DNA of 57,836 nt from contig NZ_JAPSKQ010000015.1 of the NCBI RefSeq assembly GCF_031181555.1, positions 1-57,836 of the forward strand, given 5' to 3'. Positions 25,920-37,984 of this stretch are shown here, piece by piece. Both the position numbers and the translations under genes were made by a program. This DNA is from Streptomyces sp. (GTDB lineage: Bacteria > Actinomycetota > Actinomycetes > Streptomycetales > Streptomycetaceae). The notes under the pieces are model-generated. The model ran no database searches. It was not told the DNA's origin and was given only the letters and a program-made list of their open reading frames with translations. The stretch's first letter is position 1, and the number at the start of each line of letters is the position of its first letter.

Positions 25920-25958
25920 GGACGGTCCGAGCCACGAGGGGGGAGGCTCGGACCGTCC
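25920..25958 (-). terminator. terminator of the ptpA operon
   Basis: 14-bp perfect stem GGACGGTCCGAGCC / GGCTCGGACCGTCC with an 11-base loop, 43 bases after the stop of the trans-sulfuration gene. Confidence 0.85.
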
Positions 25959-26001
25959 ACCGTGATGGTCGGGGCGCCTGGCGACCCGACCGCACAGGCG
26001 G

Positions 26002-27171
26002 TCAGTCAGCGGATTCGTCCAGCGCGCGCAGCACGTCCGCCACCAGGTCCTCGGGGTCCTCGGCGCCCACGGAGAAGCGGACGAAGCCCTCCGGCACCGC
26101 GTCCCCGCCCCACCGGCCGCGCCGCTCCGCAGTGGAGCGCACGCCGCCGAAGCTCGTCGCGTCGTCCACCAGCCGCAGCCCATCGAGGAAACGGTCGGCA
26201 CGCGCGCGCGTGGGCAGGGTGAAGGAGACCACGCACCCGTAGCGCCGCATCTGCTGCGAGGCGGTCTTGTGCGAGGGATCGTCCGGCAGTCCCGGATAGC
26301 GGAGCCCCGTCACCTCGGGCCGCTTCCGCAGCGCCTGGGCGAGCGTCAGAGCGGTGGCGTTCTGCCGATCGACACGCAGCTGGAGCGTGGCGAGGGAGCG
26401 GTGCGCCAGCCAGGCCTCCATGGGCCCGGGAATGGCACCGACGATCTTGCGCCAGCGGCGGACGGCGGCCATGGCCTCGGCGTCGCGGCCGGTGACGTAT
26501 CCCAGGAGGACGTCGCCGTGCCCGGTGAGCTGCTTGGTGCCGCTGGCCACCGCGAAGTCGGCACCGAGTTCCAGCGGGCGCTGGCCGAGCGGCGTCGCGA
26601 GGGTGTTGTCGACGGCGACCAGGGCACCCCGCGCGTGTGCCGCCTCGGCGAGCCGTCGCACGTCGCACACGTCCAGCCCGGGATTCGACGGCGTCTCGAT
26701 CCACAGCAGCTTCGCGCCGTCGAGGACCTCGAGCTGGGCGTCACCGCCCGTCGGCGCGGTGCGCACCTCGATGCCGTACGTCTCCAGCTGGGCGCGTACG
26801 AGGGGAAGTGCCTGATAACCGTCGTTCGGCAGGACGACGGTGTCCCCGGCGCGGAGCTGGGAGAAGAGCACCGAGGAGATCGCGGCCATGCCCGAGGCGA
26901 ACACCAGGGCCTCGACGCCGTCCTGCCCGGGCGCCTCCAGCTCGGCGACGGCCCGCTCCAGCAGCGTCCAGGTCGGGTTCTCGTCCCGGCCGTAGGTATA
27001 CGGGCCGGTGGGGTCACCCGGCAGGTGGAAGTGGGCGGCGAACACGGGCCCGGGCAGGGTCGGCTCGTGCTTGACCGGCTCGGGCAGCCCGGCCCGCACC
27101 GCGCGGGTGCCGTCACCCGCTCCGTCCGGCAGCGCCGGCCCGTGGCCCGCGCCCGTCGTCGAATCGCTCAT
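26002..27171 (-). CDS. trans-sulfuration family PLP enzyme (cystathionine gamma-lyase/synthase-like)
   Basis: 389 residues. Cys/Met-metabolism PLP fold: TYGRDENPTWTLLERAVAELE, FASGMAAISSVL, the SNPGLDVCDV loop, AVDNTLATPLGQ and SGTKQLTGHGDV with the PLP Lys near 207. It handles cystathionine, O-acyl-homoserine or a related sulfur amino acid; lyase against synthase cannot be decided. The start overlaps the ptpA stop by 4 bases (ATGA), so the two are translationally coupled. Confidence 0.9.
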   Translation of the reverse strand: MSDSTTGAGHGPALPDGAGDGTRAVRAGLPEPVKHEPTLPGPVFAAHFHLPGDPTGPYTYGRDENPTWTLLERAVAELEAPGQDGVEALVFASGMAAISSVLFSQLRAGDTVVLPNDGYQALPLVRAQLETYGIEVRTAPTGGDAQLEVLDGAKLLWIETPSNPGLDVCDVRRLAEAAHARGALVAVDNTLATPLGQRPLELGADFAVASGTKQLTGHGDVLLGYVTGRDAEAMAAVRRWRKIVGAIPGPMEAWLAHRSLATLQLRVDRQNATALTLAQALRKRPEVTGLRYPGLPDDPSHKTASQQMRRYGCVVSFTLPTRARADRFLDGLRLVDDATSFGGVRSTAERRGRWGGDAVPEGFVRFSVGAEDPEDLVADVLRALDESAD

Positions 27172-27659
27172 GCCGCTTGTCCTTCCACCTGCTCGCGTAC
27201 CGCGGCGAGCAGACCGGCGCTCGCCGCCTCCACCATCTCAAGACACTCGTCGAAGCCGTCCGCGCCCCCGTAATAGGGGTCGGGTACGTCGAGATCGTCA
27301 CCGGCGGCGGGGTCGTAGGAACGCAGCAGACGCACCTTGTCCGCGTCCCGCTCCGTGGGGGCCAGGCGGCGCAGCGCCCTGAGGTGGCCGGAATCGAGCG
27401 CGATGACGAGATCGAGGCGGGCGAACCAGGACGGGTCGAACTGCCGGGCCGTGTGGACGGTGCCGTAGCCGTTCTCCTGGAGGACGGTCACCGTGCGGGG
27501 GTCGGCGCCGTCCCCCTCGTGCCAGCCGCCGGTGCCGGCGCTGTCGACCTCGACCAGGCCGTCCAGACCGGCCTCGGCCACACGTGCCCGGAAGACGGAC
27601 TCGGCCATCGGGGAGCGGCAGATGTTGCCGGTGCAGACGAAGCAGACGCGGTAGGTCAT
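27168..27659 (-). CDS. ptpA: low-molecular-weight protein-tyrosine phosphatase
   Basis: 163 residues from ATG at 27659. The P-loop CTGNICRS has catalytic Cys 9 and Arg 15. The general-acid loop is DPYYGG near 130. It dephosphorylates phosphotyrosine proteins; S. coelicolor PtpA affects secondary metabolism. Five bases after the membrane-protein gene and overlapping the next one, so it is the middle of a three-gene operon. Confidence 0.95.
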   Translation of the reverse strand: MTYRVCFVCTGNICRSPMAESVFRARVAEAGLDGLVEVDSAGTGGWHEGDGADPRTVTVLQENGYGTVHTARQFDPSWFARLDLVIALDSGHLRALRRLAPTERDADKVRLLRSYDPAAGDDLDVPDPYYGGADGFDECLEMVEAASAGLLAAVREQVEGQAA

Positions 27660-27664
27660 CGTGC

Positions 27665-28042
27665 TCAGTCCCCGTCGGGCAGGACGACGTTGAGCGCCCA
27701 GGAGACGACCGAGACGATCAGGCCGCCCAGTACGGCCGTCCAGAAGCCCTCCACATGGAAGCTCAGGTCGACCTGGTCGGCGAGCCAGGAGGTGAGCAGC
27801 AGCATCAACGCGTTCACGACGAGGGTGAACAGGCCGAGCGTCACGATGAGCAGGGGCAGACTCAGGAGCTTCACGACCGGCTTGACCAGGAAGTTCACCA
27901 GGCCGAAGATCAGCGCGACCAGGATCAGCGTGCCGATCTTCCTGCCCGTGCTGTCGCCGGTCAGGGTGATCTTGTCGAGCAGCCACACCGCGACCGCCAG
28001 GGCGCCCGCGTTGGCGATCGTCTTGACTAGGAAATTCTTCAT
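27665..28042 (-). CDS. holin-like family IV small membrane protein
   Basis: 125 residues with four membrane helices. Features: TLILVALIFGLVNFLVKPVVKLLSLPLLIVTLGLF, the signature of the phage-holin-like family (DUF360-type) that is common in bacterial chromosomes. Despite the family name no prophage genes are near. First gene of the operon with ptpA. Function unknown. Confidence 0.85.
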   Translation of the reverse strand: MKNFLVKTIANAGALAVAVWLLDKITLTGDSTGRKIGTLILVALIFGLVNFLVKPVVKLLSLPLLIVTLGLFTLVVNALMLLLTSWLADQVDLSFHVEGFWTAVLGGLIVSVVSWALNVVLPDGD

Positions 28043-28102
28043 GTGTCTGATCGTGGCAGACAGGATCGGGCACGAGCAGTGAGTCAGGGGCGGGACAAGG
28101 TG

Positions 28103-28420
28103 ATGAAGGCATTCCGGCTGGATGAACTGGAGGCGGAGCGCGCCGCCAACGACGGGGCGTACCTACAGTTCCTGCGGGAGCGGAACATGTCGGTCGGCCT
28201 CTACGCCCTGGACGCGGGCGCGCAGGACCCGCAGCAGCCGCACCACCAGGACGAGGTGTACTTCGTCGTCAGCGGCCGGGCGGCGATCACCGTCGGCACG
28301 GAGACCACCCAGGTGGCACGCGGCAGCGTCGTGTACGTACCGGCCGGCGTGGCGCACAAGTTCCACCACATCAGCGAGGACCTGCGGGTTCTGGTGGTGT
28401 TCTCTCCCCCGGAGAGCTGA
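28103..28420 (+). CDS. cupin domain protein
   Basis: 105 residues, one cupin barrel: HHQDEVYFVVSGRAAI with HxH and Glu as metal ligands, and the second motif GVAHKFHH. It binds a metal ion; activity unknown. Divergent from the holin-like gene with 60 bases between the starts. Followed by the small membrane protein gene. Confidence 0.88.
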   Translation: MKAFRLDELEAERAANDGAYLQFLRERNMSVGLYALDAGAQDPQQPHHQDEVYFVVSGRAAITVGTETTQVARGSVVYVPAGVAHKFHHISEDLRVLVVFSPPES

Positions 28421-28569
28421 GTCGCGGCCTCGGGGTTCCCTAGGGGACGGGTCAGGGGAGGACAAGGGATCCGAGCCCCCCGCCGGACCGCACCCGGCCC
28501 TAGCATCGAGTGCAGGACACCATCGACACGACCCGGTACTCGGCGGGCGGAGAGGTAAGGGGCAAGGCG

Positions 28570-28782
28570 ATGCGAGAGATCTTCGCGGGACTGCCGTGGT
28601 GGGTGAAGTGGATCGCGGTGCCGGTCATCGCCCTGGTCGTGTTCGGCGGGCTGATAATGAGCGTGGTCGGCTTCGTGATCGGACTCCTCTTCAAGGTGCT
28701 GGTGTTCGTGGCTCTGGTCGGCGGTCTGATCTACGTCGTACGGAAGTTCACGTCGAGTTCCTCGTCTCGCAGCGACTGGTGA
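28570..28782 (+). CDS. small two-helix membrane protein
   Basis: 70 residues from ATG at 28570. WWVKWIAVPVIALVVFGGLIMSVV and FVIGLLFKVLVFVALVGGLIYVV are two adjoining membrane helices; the tail SSSSSRSDW is polar. No recognised family. The frame is open for 20 more codons upstream, but the downstream ATG has the better ribosome site (AAGGGGCAAGG). Confidence 0.75.
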   Translation: MREIFAGLPWWVKWIAVPVIALVVFGGLIMSVVGFVIGLLFKVLVFVALVGGLIYVVRKFTSSSSSRSDW

Positions 28783-28976
28783 GCCCAGGGGGACCGGTGG
28801 TGCGGTAATGGGAATCACCGGTTCCCTCGGGCGGGGGAAGTTTCCCCGGCGAGCCGTCTGCGTGCGGTGACAGCCGGTTAGAGTCCGGAACTCGACGCGG
28901 GGACCATCCCCGCGAGCGGCGACCCCCACCCGTGTTTCCCCGCACGGGCTGCCCCCTCGCGTTTCGGGAGTGACCC

Positions 28977-29810
28977 TTGGCCACGACTGGCACCGCCCCT
29001 GCACACCTGACCGCTGCCGTCCCCCCGCAGCCCCGTGCGTCGGCGTCCCCCGCACCGGCGTCCACCACCACGCTCATCGGCTCCGTACAGCGAGCCATGC
29101 GCCTGCTGGAGACCGTCGCCGGGCACCCGTACGGTGCCCCCGCCAAGCAGCTGGCCCGCGAGGCCGGGTTGGCGCTTCCCACCACGTACCACCTGCTGCG
29201 CACCCTCGTGCACGAGGGCTACCTGTGCCGCGACAAGGGGCTGTTCTTCCTCGGCGAGGCGACCGAGCGGCTGACCGGCAGCGGAGCCGAGCAGAAACGT
29301 CGCAGCACGGTCGCCGACATGCTGGCCCGCTGGCGGGACGCGGTCGGCGTGCCCGTGTACTACGCCGTGTACCGCGGGGGCGAGATCGACGTCATGTCCG
29401 TCTCCGACACCCCCGTCCACCCCGCGGTACAGGAGTGGGCCGACTTCCGCGAGACCGGCCACGCACACGCCGTCGGACAGTGCCTGCTCTCCCAGCTCGA
29501 CGAGGAGGCCCGCCGCGACCACCTCGGCCGCTATCCCGTGCGGTCCGTCACGCCCTACACCGTGCGTGACGCGCAGAGCCTCCTGAGGCGCCTGGAGCGG
29601 GTACGGCGCATGGAGCTGGTGACCGAGCGCCAGGAGTACGCCCTGGGGACGGTCTGCGCGGCGATCCCGGTCACCGTCGGCACCACGGCCGCGGCGGTGG
29701 CCGTCTCCCTGCCCGCACACCAGGCCGACCGGCTCCTCCCCACGGCACAGAGACTGCAGGCCGAGATGGGACGCATGGTGGGGTCGTTGACGCTCTCTAT
29801 CAGTATCTGA
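28977..29810 (+). CDS. ssgR: IclR family sporulation regulator SsgR
   Basis: 277 residues from TTG at 28977, preceded by GGGAG. The winged helix is near 40-105 (PAKQLAREAGLALPTTYHLLRTLVHEGYL); the effector GAF-like domain follows. Position directly before ssgA identifies it as SsgR, the activator of ssgA in S. coelicolor. It should act on the ssgA promoter in the 98-base spacer. Confidence 0.92.
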   Translation: MATTGTAPAHLTAAVPPQPRASASPAPASTTTLIGSVQRAMRLLETVAGHPYGAPAKQLAREAGLALPTTYHLLRTLVHEGYLCRDKGLFFLGEATERLTGSGAEQKRRSTVADMLARWRDAVGVPVYYAVYRGGEIDVMSVSDTPVHPAVQEWADFRETGHAHAVGQCLLSQLDEEARRDHLGRYPVRSVTPYTVRDAQSLLRRLERVRRMELVTERQEYALGTVCAAIPVTVGTTAAAVAVSLPAHQADRLLPTAQRLQAEMGRMVGSLTLSISI

Positions 29811-29908
29811 AAACTCACTCCTTGTGATCTGCTGTGTACGTTCAGCAAGATTCCACCAGGTGTCAGGGTCCATGCCCGGCCAGTCCGCGGCGAATGACGG
29901 GGTAGGCG

Positions 29909-30343
29909 ATGCGCGAATCCGTACAGGCAGAGGTCATGATGAGCTTTCTCGTGTCGGAGGAGCTGTCCTTCCGCATCCCGGTGGAGCTGCGCTACGACAC
30001 CTGCGATCCCTACGCCGTGCGGCTGACCTTCCACTTGCCCGGGGACGCTCCCGTGACCTGGGCATTCGGCCGGGAGTTGCTGATCGACGGCGTCGGCCGC
30101 CCGTGTGGCGAGGGCGACGTACGCGTCTCACCGGTCGACCCCGAGACGCTGGGCGAGGTGCTGATCCGGCTTCAGGTGGGCAGTGACCAGGCCCTGTTCC
30201 GCTCGTCGACCGCACCGCTCGTGGCCTTCCTCGACCGCACCGACAAGCTGGTGCCGCTGGGCCAGGAGGGGGCGCTCGCCGACTTCGACGCCCACCTCGA
30301 CGACGCACTGGACCGGATCCTGGCGGAGCAGGGCGCCGGGTGA
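29909..30343 (+). CDS. ssgA: sporulation protein SsgA
   Basis: 144 residues, start MRESVQAEVMMSFLVSEELS. SALP-family core: FRIPVELRYDTCDPYAVRLTFHLPGDAPVTWAFGRELL and RLQVGSDQALFRSSTAPLVAFLDRTDKLVPLGQE. SsgA marks sites of septation and hyphal branching and recruits SsgB/FtsZ in aerial hyphae. It is restricted to morphologically complex actinomycetes, which fixes the organism group. A hairpin follows. Confidence 0.96.
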   Translation: MRESVQAEVMMSFLVSEELSFRIPVELRYDTCDPYAVRLTFHLPGDAPVTWAFGRELLIDGVGRPCGEGDVRVSPVDPETLGEVLIRLQVGSDQALFRSSTAPLVAFLDRTDKLVPLGQEGALADFDAHLDDALDRILAEQGAG

Positions 30344-30366
30344 AGCGTTACGCCAGTCGGGTGGCA

Positions 30367-30397
30367 GTGGGCGGAACGCTTCACCGCGTTCCGCCAC
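30367..30397. terminator. terminator between ssgA and the convergent yibE/F gene
   Basis: Stem GTGG-GCGGAACGC / GCGTTCCGC-CAC with a single bulge and a 6-base loop, 24 bases after the ssgA stop. Confidence 0.75.
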
Positions 30398-30470
30398 GCT
30401 CCGCGGGAACGCTTCCGTGGAGACGGCCCCCGGCGGAGCCGGTCACGTCGGCCGGCCGGCGCGACCGGCG

Positions 30471-31871
30471 TCAGCGCTTGCGGCGCCTGCCCCTCCCGCC
30501 GCGTGCCGGAGCCGGCCGGGCGTCCTGCGCCGGTGTCTGAACCGCCGACCGGTCGGCCGAGACCACCAGGGCGGCCAGGGCCGTGGTGACCGGCACCGAG
30601 GCGACCAGGCCGATCGAGCCGATCAGGGTCCGCACGATCTCCTCCGCGACCAGTTCGCTGTTCGCGACCGTCCCCACGCTGCTCTGCGCGATGGAGAACA
30701 GCAGCAGCAGCGGCAGCGCGGCGCCCGCGTAGGCGAGGACGAGCGTGTTGACCACGGACGCGATGTGATCGCGGCCGATGCGGATGCCCGCGCGATACAG
30801 CCCGCGCCAGCCCATCGCCGGGTTGGCCTCGTGCAGCTCCCAGACCGCGGAGGTCTGGGTGACCGTCACGTCGTCGAGGACGCCGAGCGAACCGATGATG
30901 ACGCCGGCCAGCAGCAGACCGCTCATGTCGATCTCCGGGTACAGCCCGTGGATCAGACCGGTGTTGTCGTCGGTGTTGCCGGTCAGTGCGGCCCAGCCGA
31001 TGAAGACCGAGCCGAGGACGCCGATCAGCAGCAGGGAGATCAGCGTGCCGAGCGCCGCCACGGACGTACGCGCCGACAGCCCGTGGCACAGATAGAGCGC
31101 GACCAGCATGATCGCGCTGGCTCCCACCACCGCCACGACCAACGGGTTCGAGCCCTGCAGGATCGCGGGCAGGATGAAGAAGTTCAGCACCATGAAACTG
31201 ATCGCCAGCGCGACCAGCGCCATCACACCGCGCAGCCTCCCCACGGCCACGACGGCGAGCGCGAAGACGCCGGCGAGCAGGGCCAGGGGGAGACGCCGGT
31301 TCACGTCGGTGACCGAGTACTGCAGGTCCTCCGGCGCGGAGGGCTCGTAGGCGACGATGACCTCCTGGCGCTCGCTCAACTGCCGGGACTGGTCAGGCTG
31401 CACGATCTCGGTGAACGTACGGCCCTTGTCCTTGCCGGTGTCGACCCGGATCGTCGCCTTCTTGCAGGTGCCGGTCGCCTGCTGCTGGGCGGAGGAGCCC
31501 TCGGCGGTGGAGGTGTCGCCGGTCGGGACGCCTCCGGAGGCGTTGACGGACTGGCAGCTCACCTCCACCACCTCGGTGACCGTGGCGTGCTGCGTCTGCC
31601 GGTCGAAACCGACGCCGGTGCGCTCGTGCCCCGGGGCACCGCCCGGCCACAGCACGGCGAGGCCGATCAGCACCGCCGCGGCGAACGGAATCAGGATCGC
31701 CGCGATGACCTTGCGCAGGTGCTGGGAGACGGGGGCCGCCGGGCCGTGCCCGTGCGAGTGGCCGTGTCCGCCTCCGGAGCCACCTCCGTTGCCGTGTCCG
31801 CCGCCGCTTCCGGCGCCGGATCCGTGGGGTGGTTCGGGCGGTGGGTACGGGGGAGGCTGCGTCGAGGTCAC
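30471..31871 (-). CDS. YibE/F family membrane protein
   Basis: 466 residues. The head is disordered (Pro, then Gly/His-rich GGGHGHSHGHG). A first membrane helix follows near 70, then an extracytoplasmic domain (about 90-190) and seven or eight helices with VIIGSLGVLDDVTVTQTSAVWEL, the YibE/F signature. The C-terminus is Arg-rich. Function unknown; His-rich head may bind metal (inference). Divergent from thiC. Confidence 0.88.
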   Translation of the reverse strand: MTSTQPPPYPPPEPPHGSGAGSGGGHGNGGGSGGGHGHSHGHGPAAPVSQHLRKVIAAILIPFAAAVLIGLAVLWPGGAPGHERTGVGFDRQTQHATVTEVVEVSCQSVNASGGVPTGDTSTAEGSSAQQQATGTCKKATIRVDTGKDKGRTFTEIVQPDQSRQLSERQEVIVAYEPSAPEDLQYSVTDVNRRLPLALLAGVFALAVVAVGRLRGVMALVALAISFMVLNFFILPAILQGSNPLVVAVVGASAIMLVALYLCHGLSARTSVAALGTLISLLLIGVLGSVFIGWAALTGNTDDNTGLIHGLYPEIDMSGLLLAGVIIGSLGVLDDVTVTQTSAVWELHEANPAMGWRGLYRAGIRIGRDHIASVVNTLVLAYAGAALPLLLLFSIAQSSVGTVANSELVAEEIVRTLIGSIGLVASVPVTTALAALVVSADRSAVQTPAQDARPAPARGGRGRRRKR

Positions 31872-31950
31872 CGACCGATCATCGCAAGAACGAGGGGGGC
31901 CCTCTGTTCACCGCGCCAGAAAGGACGCTAGCGTGGAGTCACCTTTTGTA

Positions 31951-33923
<1,973 letters not shown>

Positions 33924-34032
33924 GTGTCCGCGGGGTGGTGCTCGCGGTGGGTTCCACGGCGGGCACCACTCCCCAGGGGGTACGCCGGGGCCTCCCCTCC
34001 CCTTTGCGGTGCCGACTCGGCAGACTGATCCC

Positions 34033-35472
34033 ATGACAGCGAGCTCCATGAGCAAGGGATCCAACCTTCCCGTCGATGCCCCCGCGGTGCGCGTTGAGCT
34101 CGCTTGGGCGGCCGGTCCGGGTGTGCCCGACATCGACGCCTCGGCTCTGCTCCTCACGGAGGCCGGGCGGGTGCGGGACGACGGCGACTTCGTCTTCTAC
34201 AACCAGCCGCGGCACGCGTCGGGTGCCGTGACGCACCAGGGGAAGCGGAGTGCCGCCGGTACCGCGACCGACACCGTGGAGGTGGACCTGCGCTCGCTGG
34301 AACCGGCCGTCGAGCGGATCGTGCTGTGCGCGTCGGCCGACGGCGGGACCTTCGGCCAGGTGCCGGGACTGGTCCTCCGGCTGCTCGACGCAGGGACGGG
34401 GACCGAGGTCGCGCGGTTCGACATGGTGGCCGGGACGGAGACCGCGTTCATCGGCGGCGAGTTGTACCGACGACAGGGGAAGTGGAAGTTCCGCGCGGTG
34501 GGGCAGGGGTACGCCTCCGGGCTCGCCGGGCTGGCCACCGACTTCGGTATCACCGTGGACGACGCCTCTCCGGCGGACGGTGGTTCCCCGGCGGCCACCG
34601 CCCCGGTGCCCCCGGCCGCACCAGCCACACCAGCCACACCGGCCCCGCCGGTTCCTCCCGCGGTGCCCGCGGCGGCCGCACCGCCCCCCGTCCCCCGGAC
34701 GGGCGCCCCGCGGCTGACCAAGGGTGAGGAGCGGCTGCCCGTGGACATGCGCAAGCGGTTGTCCCTGCGCAAGGAGCAGGTCGCGGTCAGTCTGCGCAAG
34801 CACGGGGCCACCGGGGTCACCGCGCGTGTCATCCTCGTCCTGGACGCCTCCGGGTCCATGTCCTTCCTGTACTCCAAGGGGGTCGTGGCCGATGTCGTCG
34901 AGCGCATGGCCGCCGTCGCCGCGCAGTTGGACGACGACGGTGAGATGCAGGCCTGGACGTTCGCCTCGAACCCGGCCAGGCTGCCCGATCTGCGGCTCGG
35001 CGAGCTTCCCGAGTGGCTGCGGCTGCATGTGCGCGTGGGGGAGATGAGTCTCTTCCGGCGCGGGCGGAAGAAGGGGCTGGACCCGCGCCAGGTCGACATG
35101 CGGGAGGTGGGCATCCAGAACGAGGAGCAGAAGGTCATCGCGGAGGTGCGCGCGTACGTCCGGGAGAACCCCGCCTCCGTGCCGACCCTCGTGCTGTTCT
35201 TCTCCGACGGCGGTGTCTACCGCAACGCCGAGATCGAGCGGCAGTTGCGCGAGGCCGTCGAGGAGCCGGTCTTCTGGCAGTTCGTGGGGCTGGGCCGGTC
35301 GAACTACGGCGTGCTGGAGCGGTTCGACACGCTGCCCGGGCGCCGTGTCGACAACGTCGGTTTCTTCGCCGTCGACGACATCAGCACCGTGCCGGACCCG
35401 GAGCTGTACGACCGTCTGCTGTCCGAGTTCCCGACGTGGATCACGGCCGCGGGCCGGGCGGGCATCCTCTGA
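34033..35472 (+). CDS. TerD-domain plus von Willebrand factor A protein
   Basis: 479 residues. TerD domain at about 10-180 ([61 protein letters not shown]). Then a Pro/Ala-rich linker and a VWA domain from about 265 with MIDAS motif DASGSMS, and [11 protein letters not shown]. It belongs to the tellurite-resistance/chemical-stress Ter system, where such proteins form Ca2+/Mg2+-dependent complexes. No other ter gene is adjacent, so it is a solitary member here. Confidence 0.9.
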   Translation: MTASSMSKGSNLPVDAPAVRVELAWAAGPGVPDIDASALLLTEAGRVRDDGDFVFYNQPRHASGAVTHQGKRSAAGTATDTVEVDLRSLEPAVERIVLCASADGGTFGQVPGLVLRLLDAGTGTEVARFDMVAGTETAFIGGELYRRQGKWKFRAVGQGYASGLAGLATDFGITVDDASPADGGSPAATAPVPPAAPATPATPAPPVPPAVPAAAAPPPVPRTGAPRLTKGEERLPVDMRKRLSLRKEQVAVSLRKHGATGVTARVILVLDASGSMSFLYSKGVVADVVERMAAVAAQLDDDGEMQAWTFASNPARLPDLRLGELPEWLRLHVRVGEMSLFRRGRKKGLDPRQVDMREVGIQNEEQKVIAEVRAYVRENPASVPTLVLFFSDGGVYRNAEIERQLREAVEEPVFWQFVGLGRSNYGVLERFDTLPGRRVDNVGFFAVDDISTVPDPELYDRLLSEFPTWITAAGRAGIL

Positions 35473-35622
35473 CCGGCGCACGGCGACGGCCTGCCACAGC
35501 GGGAACCCGCCCACTCGGCGCCCGCCCGACCGGAACCGCCCACCCGGCTCGCGTCCCCCGACGCGGAGGCCCCGAGAGGCTCCGCCCGGAAGGGAGCGCA
35601 AGCCGACGGACGGGCCGTCCGG

Positions 35623-36477
35623 CTACTCCGGCTGGTGCTCCGGTCCCCCGAAGTCCGGGCTCGAGTAGTCCGGGCTCGAGTAGCTCGGCCGCGGGCCGCG
35701 GGCCGGGCCTTCGCCCGGGCTGGTGAAACCCGGCCGGTCGTAACCGAGGTGCGGAATACGGCTGGTCGGCGCGGGCGGTGCCGTGTGGTGCAGTGCGGTG
35801 GCCGCCGCCGGGTCGGTGAGCGCGTCCCGCAGGAACGGCAGGATCCCCCGTTCCAGCAGTGCCTCGCGCCAGGCGTCCCTGGCCCGGGCCAACTCCCCGT
35901 CGAGTTCGTCGTACGAGGCACCGAGGGCCGAGGGCTTGTTGCGCAGTGCGGTGAGCAGCAGGCCCACCGCGGCGACGAGGATGGCGACCGCCGTCACGGC
36001 GCCGAACACCCAGCCGGTGGTGAGCATGGTCCGGGCGAACGCGGCGCCGGGGTCGAGCATCCGCAGGACGTAGCCGACGAGCAGGAATATCGCGGCGGCG
36101 GTTCCGGCCAGGACCGGGGCCAGGACGGCGACGACGGCGACGGCGCCCGCGCCGGCGGCCTCACCCATGGTGGTGGCGAGCCCCACCGCGTTCGTGTCCG
36201 GCTCGGCGGAGTCGGACTCGCGGACGGACGGGGCGGCCGGCGCCGGGGGCCGGCGCAGTTCCTCGCGGACCTTCACGTAGTGCTGGTACTCGGTCGCCGC
36301 GGCCGCCGTGATGATCGCGGAGGCGTTGAGCGCCATCGTGCGCAGCTGTTCGGGATTGAGCCGCTGTCCGACAGCGGTCAGTTCCGGGTGGTGTGGTGCG
36401 GAGCGCAGCGCCTCATCGAGAATCCGCTCGTATTCCTTGCGGTCCTCGCTCGACAGGTACTGCGGAACGCTGTTCAT
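35623..36477 (-). CDS. membrane protein with disordered tail
   Basis: 284 residues from ATG at 36477. Residues 1-90 are helical (SSEDRKEYERILDEALRS, YQHYVKVREELRR). Two membrane hairpins lie at about 105-140 and 155-180. The end is a disordered Ser/Pro/Gly tail with repeated SSPDYSSPDF-like units. No known family. Convergent with the TerD-VWA gene; nothing in sequence fixes a function. Confidence 0.75.
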   Translation of the reverse strand: MNSVPQYLSSEDRKEYERILDEALRSAPHHPELTAVGQRLNPEQLRTMALNASAIITAAAATEYQHYVKVREELRRPPAPAAPSVRESDSAEPDTNAVGLATTMGEAAGAGAVAVVAVLAPVLAGTAAAIFLLVGYVLRMLDPGAAFARTMLTTGWVFGAVTAVAILVAAVGLLLTALRNKPSALGASYDELDGELARARDAWREALLERGILPFLRDALTDPAAATALHHTAPPAPTSRIPHLGYDRPGFTSPGEGPARGPRPSYSSPDYSSPDFGGPEHQPE

Positions 36478-36666
36478 GTGCATCCCCCGATGCTCCGTAG
36501 GGCTTGGGGCTCGGCATGCTGACGAGCCGTCGGGCAGAAACGGAGGGGAGCCTGCTACGGATAAGCCGATGGTAGAGCGGTGACGGCGCGCGGTGACAGG
36601 GGGTTTACCGAAATTGCCGCGCGTGCGGTGCGGGCGCGGGCCGCCGGACGACGGCCCCGTGAACCG

Positions 36667-37743
36667 TCAGACGCCGAGCGGCAGTTGCTGGACCAGCAGT
36701 TTTCCGGCCATCGTGACGCCGCCGTCCATGGCGATGGCGAGACCGTCGGCGTAGACGTGCGGTCCCGAGACCACGGGGCCGGTGTCGTCCTCGCCGTCCT
36801 CGGACCCGACTTCGCCCAGCAGGTACGGAATGGGGCTGTGGCCGTGAACGACCCGGGTGCCGCCGTACGTATCCAGCAGGGAGCGCACCGCGTCGGCGCC
36901 GCCCTCGTCGCGGAAGGAGAACCGCTTGGTGAACTTGCGGAACAGGTCCCAGACCTCGTCCGCGTCGTTGCGGGTGAGCGTTTCGCGGACGGTGTCGTTG
37001 ACCTCCTCGATGGAGCGGCCGTAGTCGAGGTAGGCGGTGGTGTCGGAGTGGAGCAGCAGGTGGCCGTCGACCTCCTCGACGGCGTCGAGGCGGGCCATCC
37101 ACTGGAGGTGGTGGTCCTGGAGGCGGTCCATGTCGGTCTTCTGGCCGCCGTTGAGCAGCCAGGCCGCCTGGAAGGTGGCGGTGCCCGCGCCGGAGTTGAC
37201 GGGGGTGTCGCCGAACCGCTTGGCGCCGAGCAGCAGCAGCTCGTGGTTGCCCATGAGGGCCTTGCAGTAGCCGCCGGCCGCGGCGGCCTCGGCGGAGAGC
37301 CGCATCACGAGGTCGATGACGCCGATGCCGTCCGGGCCGCGGTCGGTGAAGTCGCCGAGGAACCACAGCCGCGCGGTGCCGGCGCACCACTGCCCCGCGG
37401 AGTCGATGAGGCCCTGCTCCTGGAGGGCGGCCACCAGCTCGTCGAGGTAGCCGTGGACGTCACCGACCACGTACAGCGGGCCGGGGCCGGTGGCGGGCTG
37501 CGGGGCGGGCACGGACGCGGGGTCGACGGTCACCTGAACAGTGTCACCCCGATTGATGACGGGGAGGTCCCGCTGGGTGGGGGTGTATCCCTCCGGATAG
37601 GTCTCCTCGGACGGCGGGACGACGTCACCCGGGTGGGTGCTCTGGATGTACGGACCGGTCTCGTGGACGTACGCGGGTACGCGGAAGTCGCGCAGTGTCG
37701 CCGTCCGCTCCACCTCGGGTCCCTGACCGGCCCCCTGAGTCAT
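36667..37743 (-). CDS. metallophosphoesterase
   Basis: 358 residues from ATG at 37743 (GGAGGGG upstream). Calcineurin-type motifs: GDVHGY, GDFTDRGPD, GNHE (in LMGNHELL), and VHGHSP near 305. Two divalent metals would be bound. An N-terminal disordered segment of about 80 residues precedes the domain. Substrate unknown; may be a diadenosine tetraphosphate or phosphoprotein phosphatase. Confidence 0.88.
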   Translation of the reverse strand: MTQGAGQGPEVERTATLRDFRVPAYVHETGPYIQSTHPGDVVPPSEETYPEGYTPTQRDLPVINRGDTVQVTVDPASVPAPQPATGPGPLYVVGDVHGYLDELVAALQEQGLIDSAGQWCAGTARLWFLGDFTDRGPDGIGVIDLVMRLSAEAAAAGGYCKALMGNHELLLLGAKRFGDTPVNSGAGTATFQAAWLLNGGQKTDMDRLQDHHLQWMARLDAVEEVDGHLLLHSDTTAYLDYGRSIEEVNDTVRETLTRNDADEVWDLFRKFTKRFSFRDEGGADAVRSLLDTYGGTRVVHGHSPIPYLLGEVGSEDGEDDTGPVVSGPHVYADGLAIAMDGGVTMAGKLLVQQLPLGV

Positions 37744-37984
37744 CGACCCCTCCACCATCGCGCCGCATCTGCACCGCGTCGGACTGCCTGGTCGCAGCGG
37801 CCCGCGGTGTCGTGGGCCCATCATAGGAATGCGGATCGCGCCATGTGATGACCCAGGGGTGGTGAATCGGAGCAAGACTCCGGGTCTCCGCGCCTTTCGC
37901 CCCGTTTGGGCCGGAATTCGACCGCCCTGTGGCCTTCCCCGCCGCGAACGCTGTTCGCGGGACCGGCCCGTCGGTGCCCCGGCG

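Noticed and set aside
27665..28042. Phage holin gene as a sign of prophage
   Set aside because: The protein belongs to a holin-like family common in bacterial chromosomes and no other phage gene is near.
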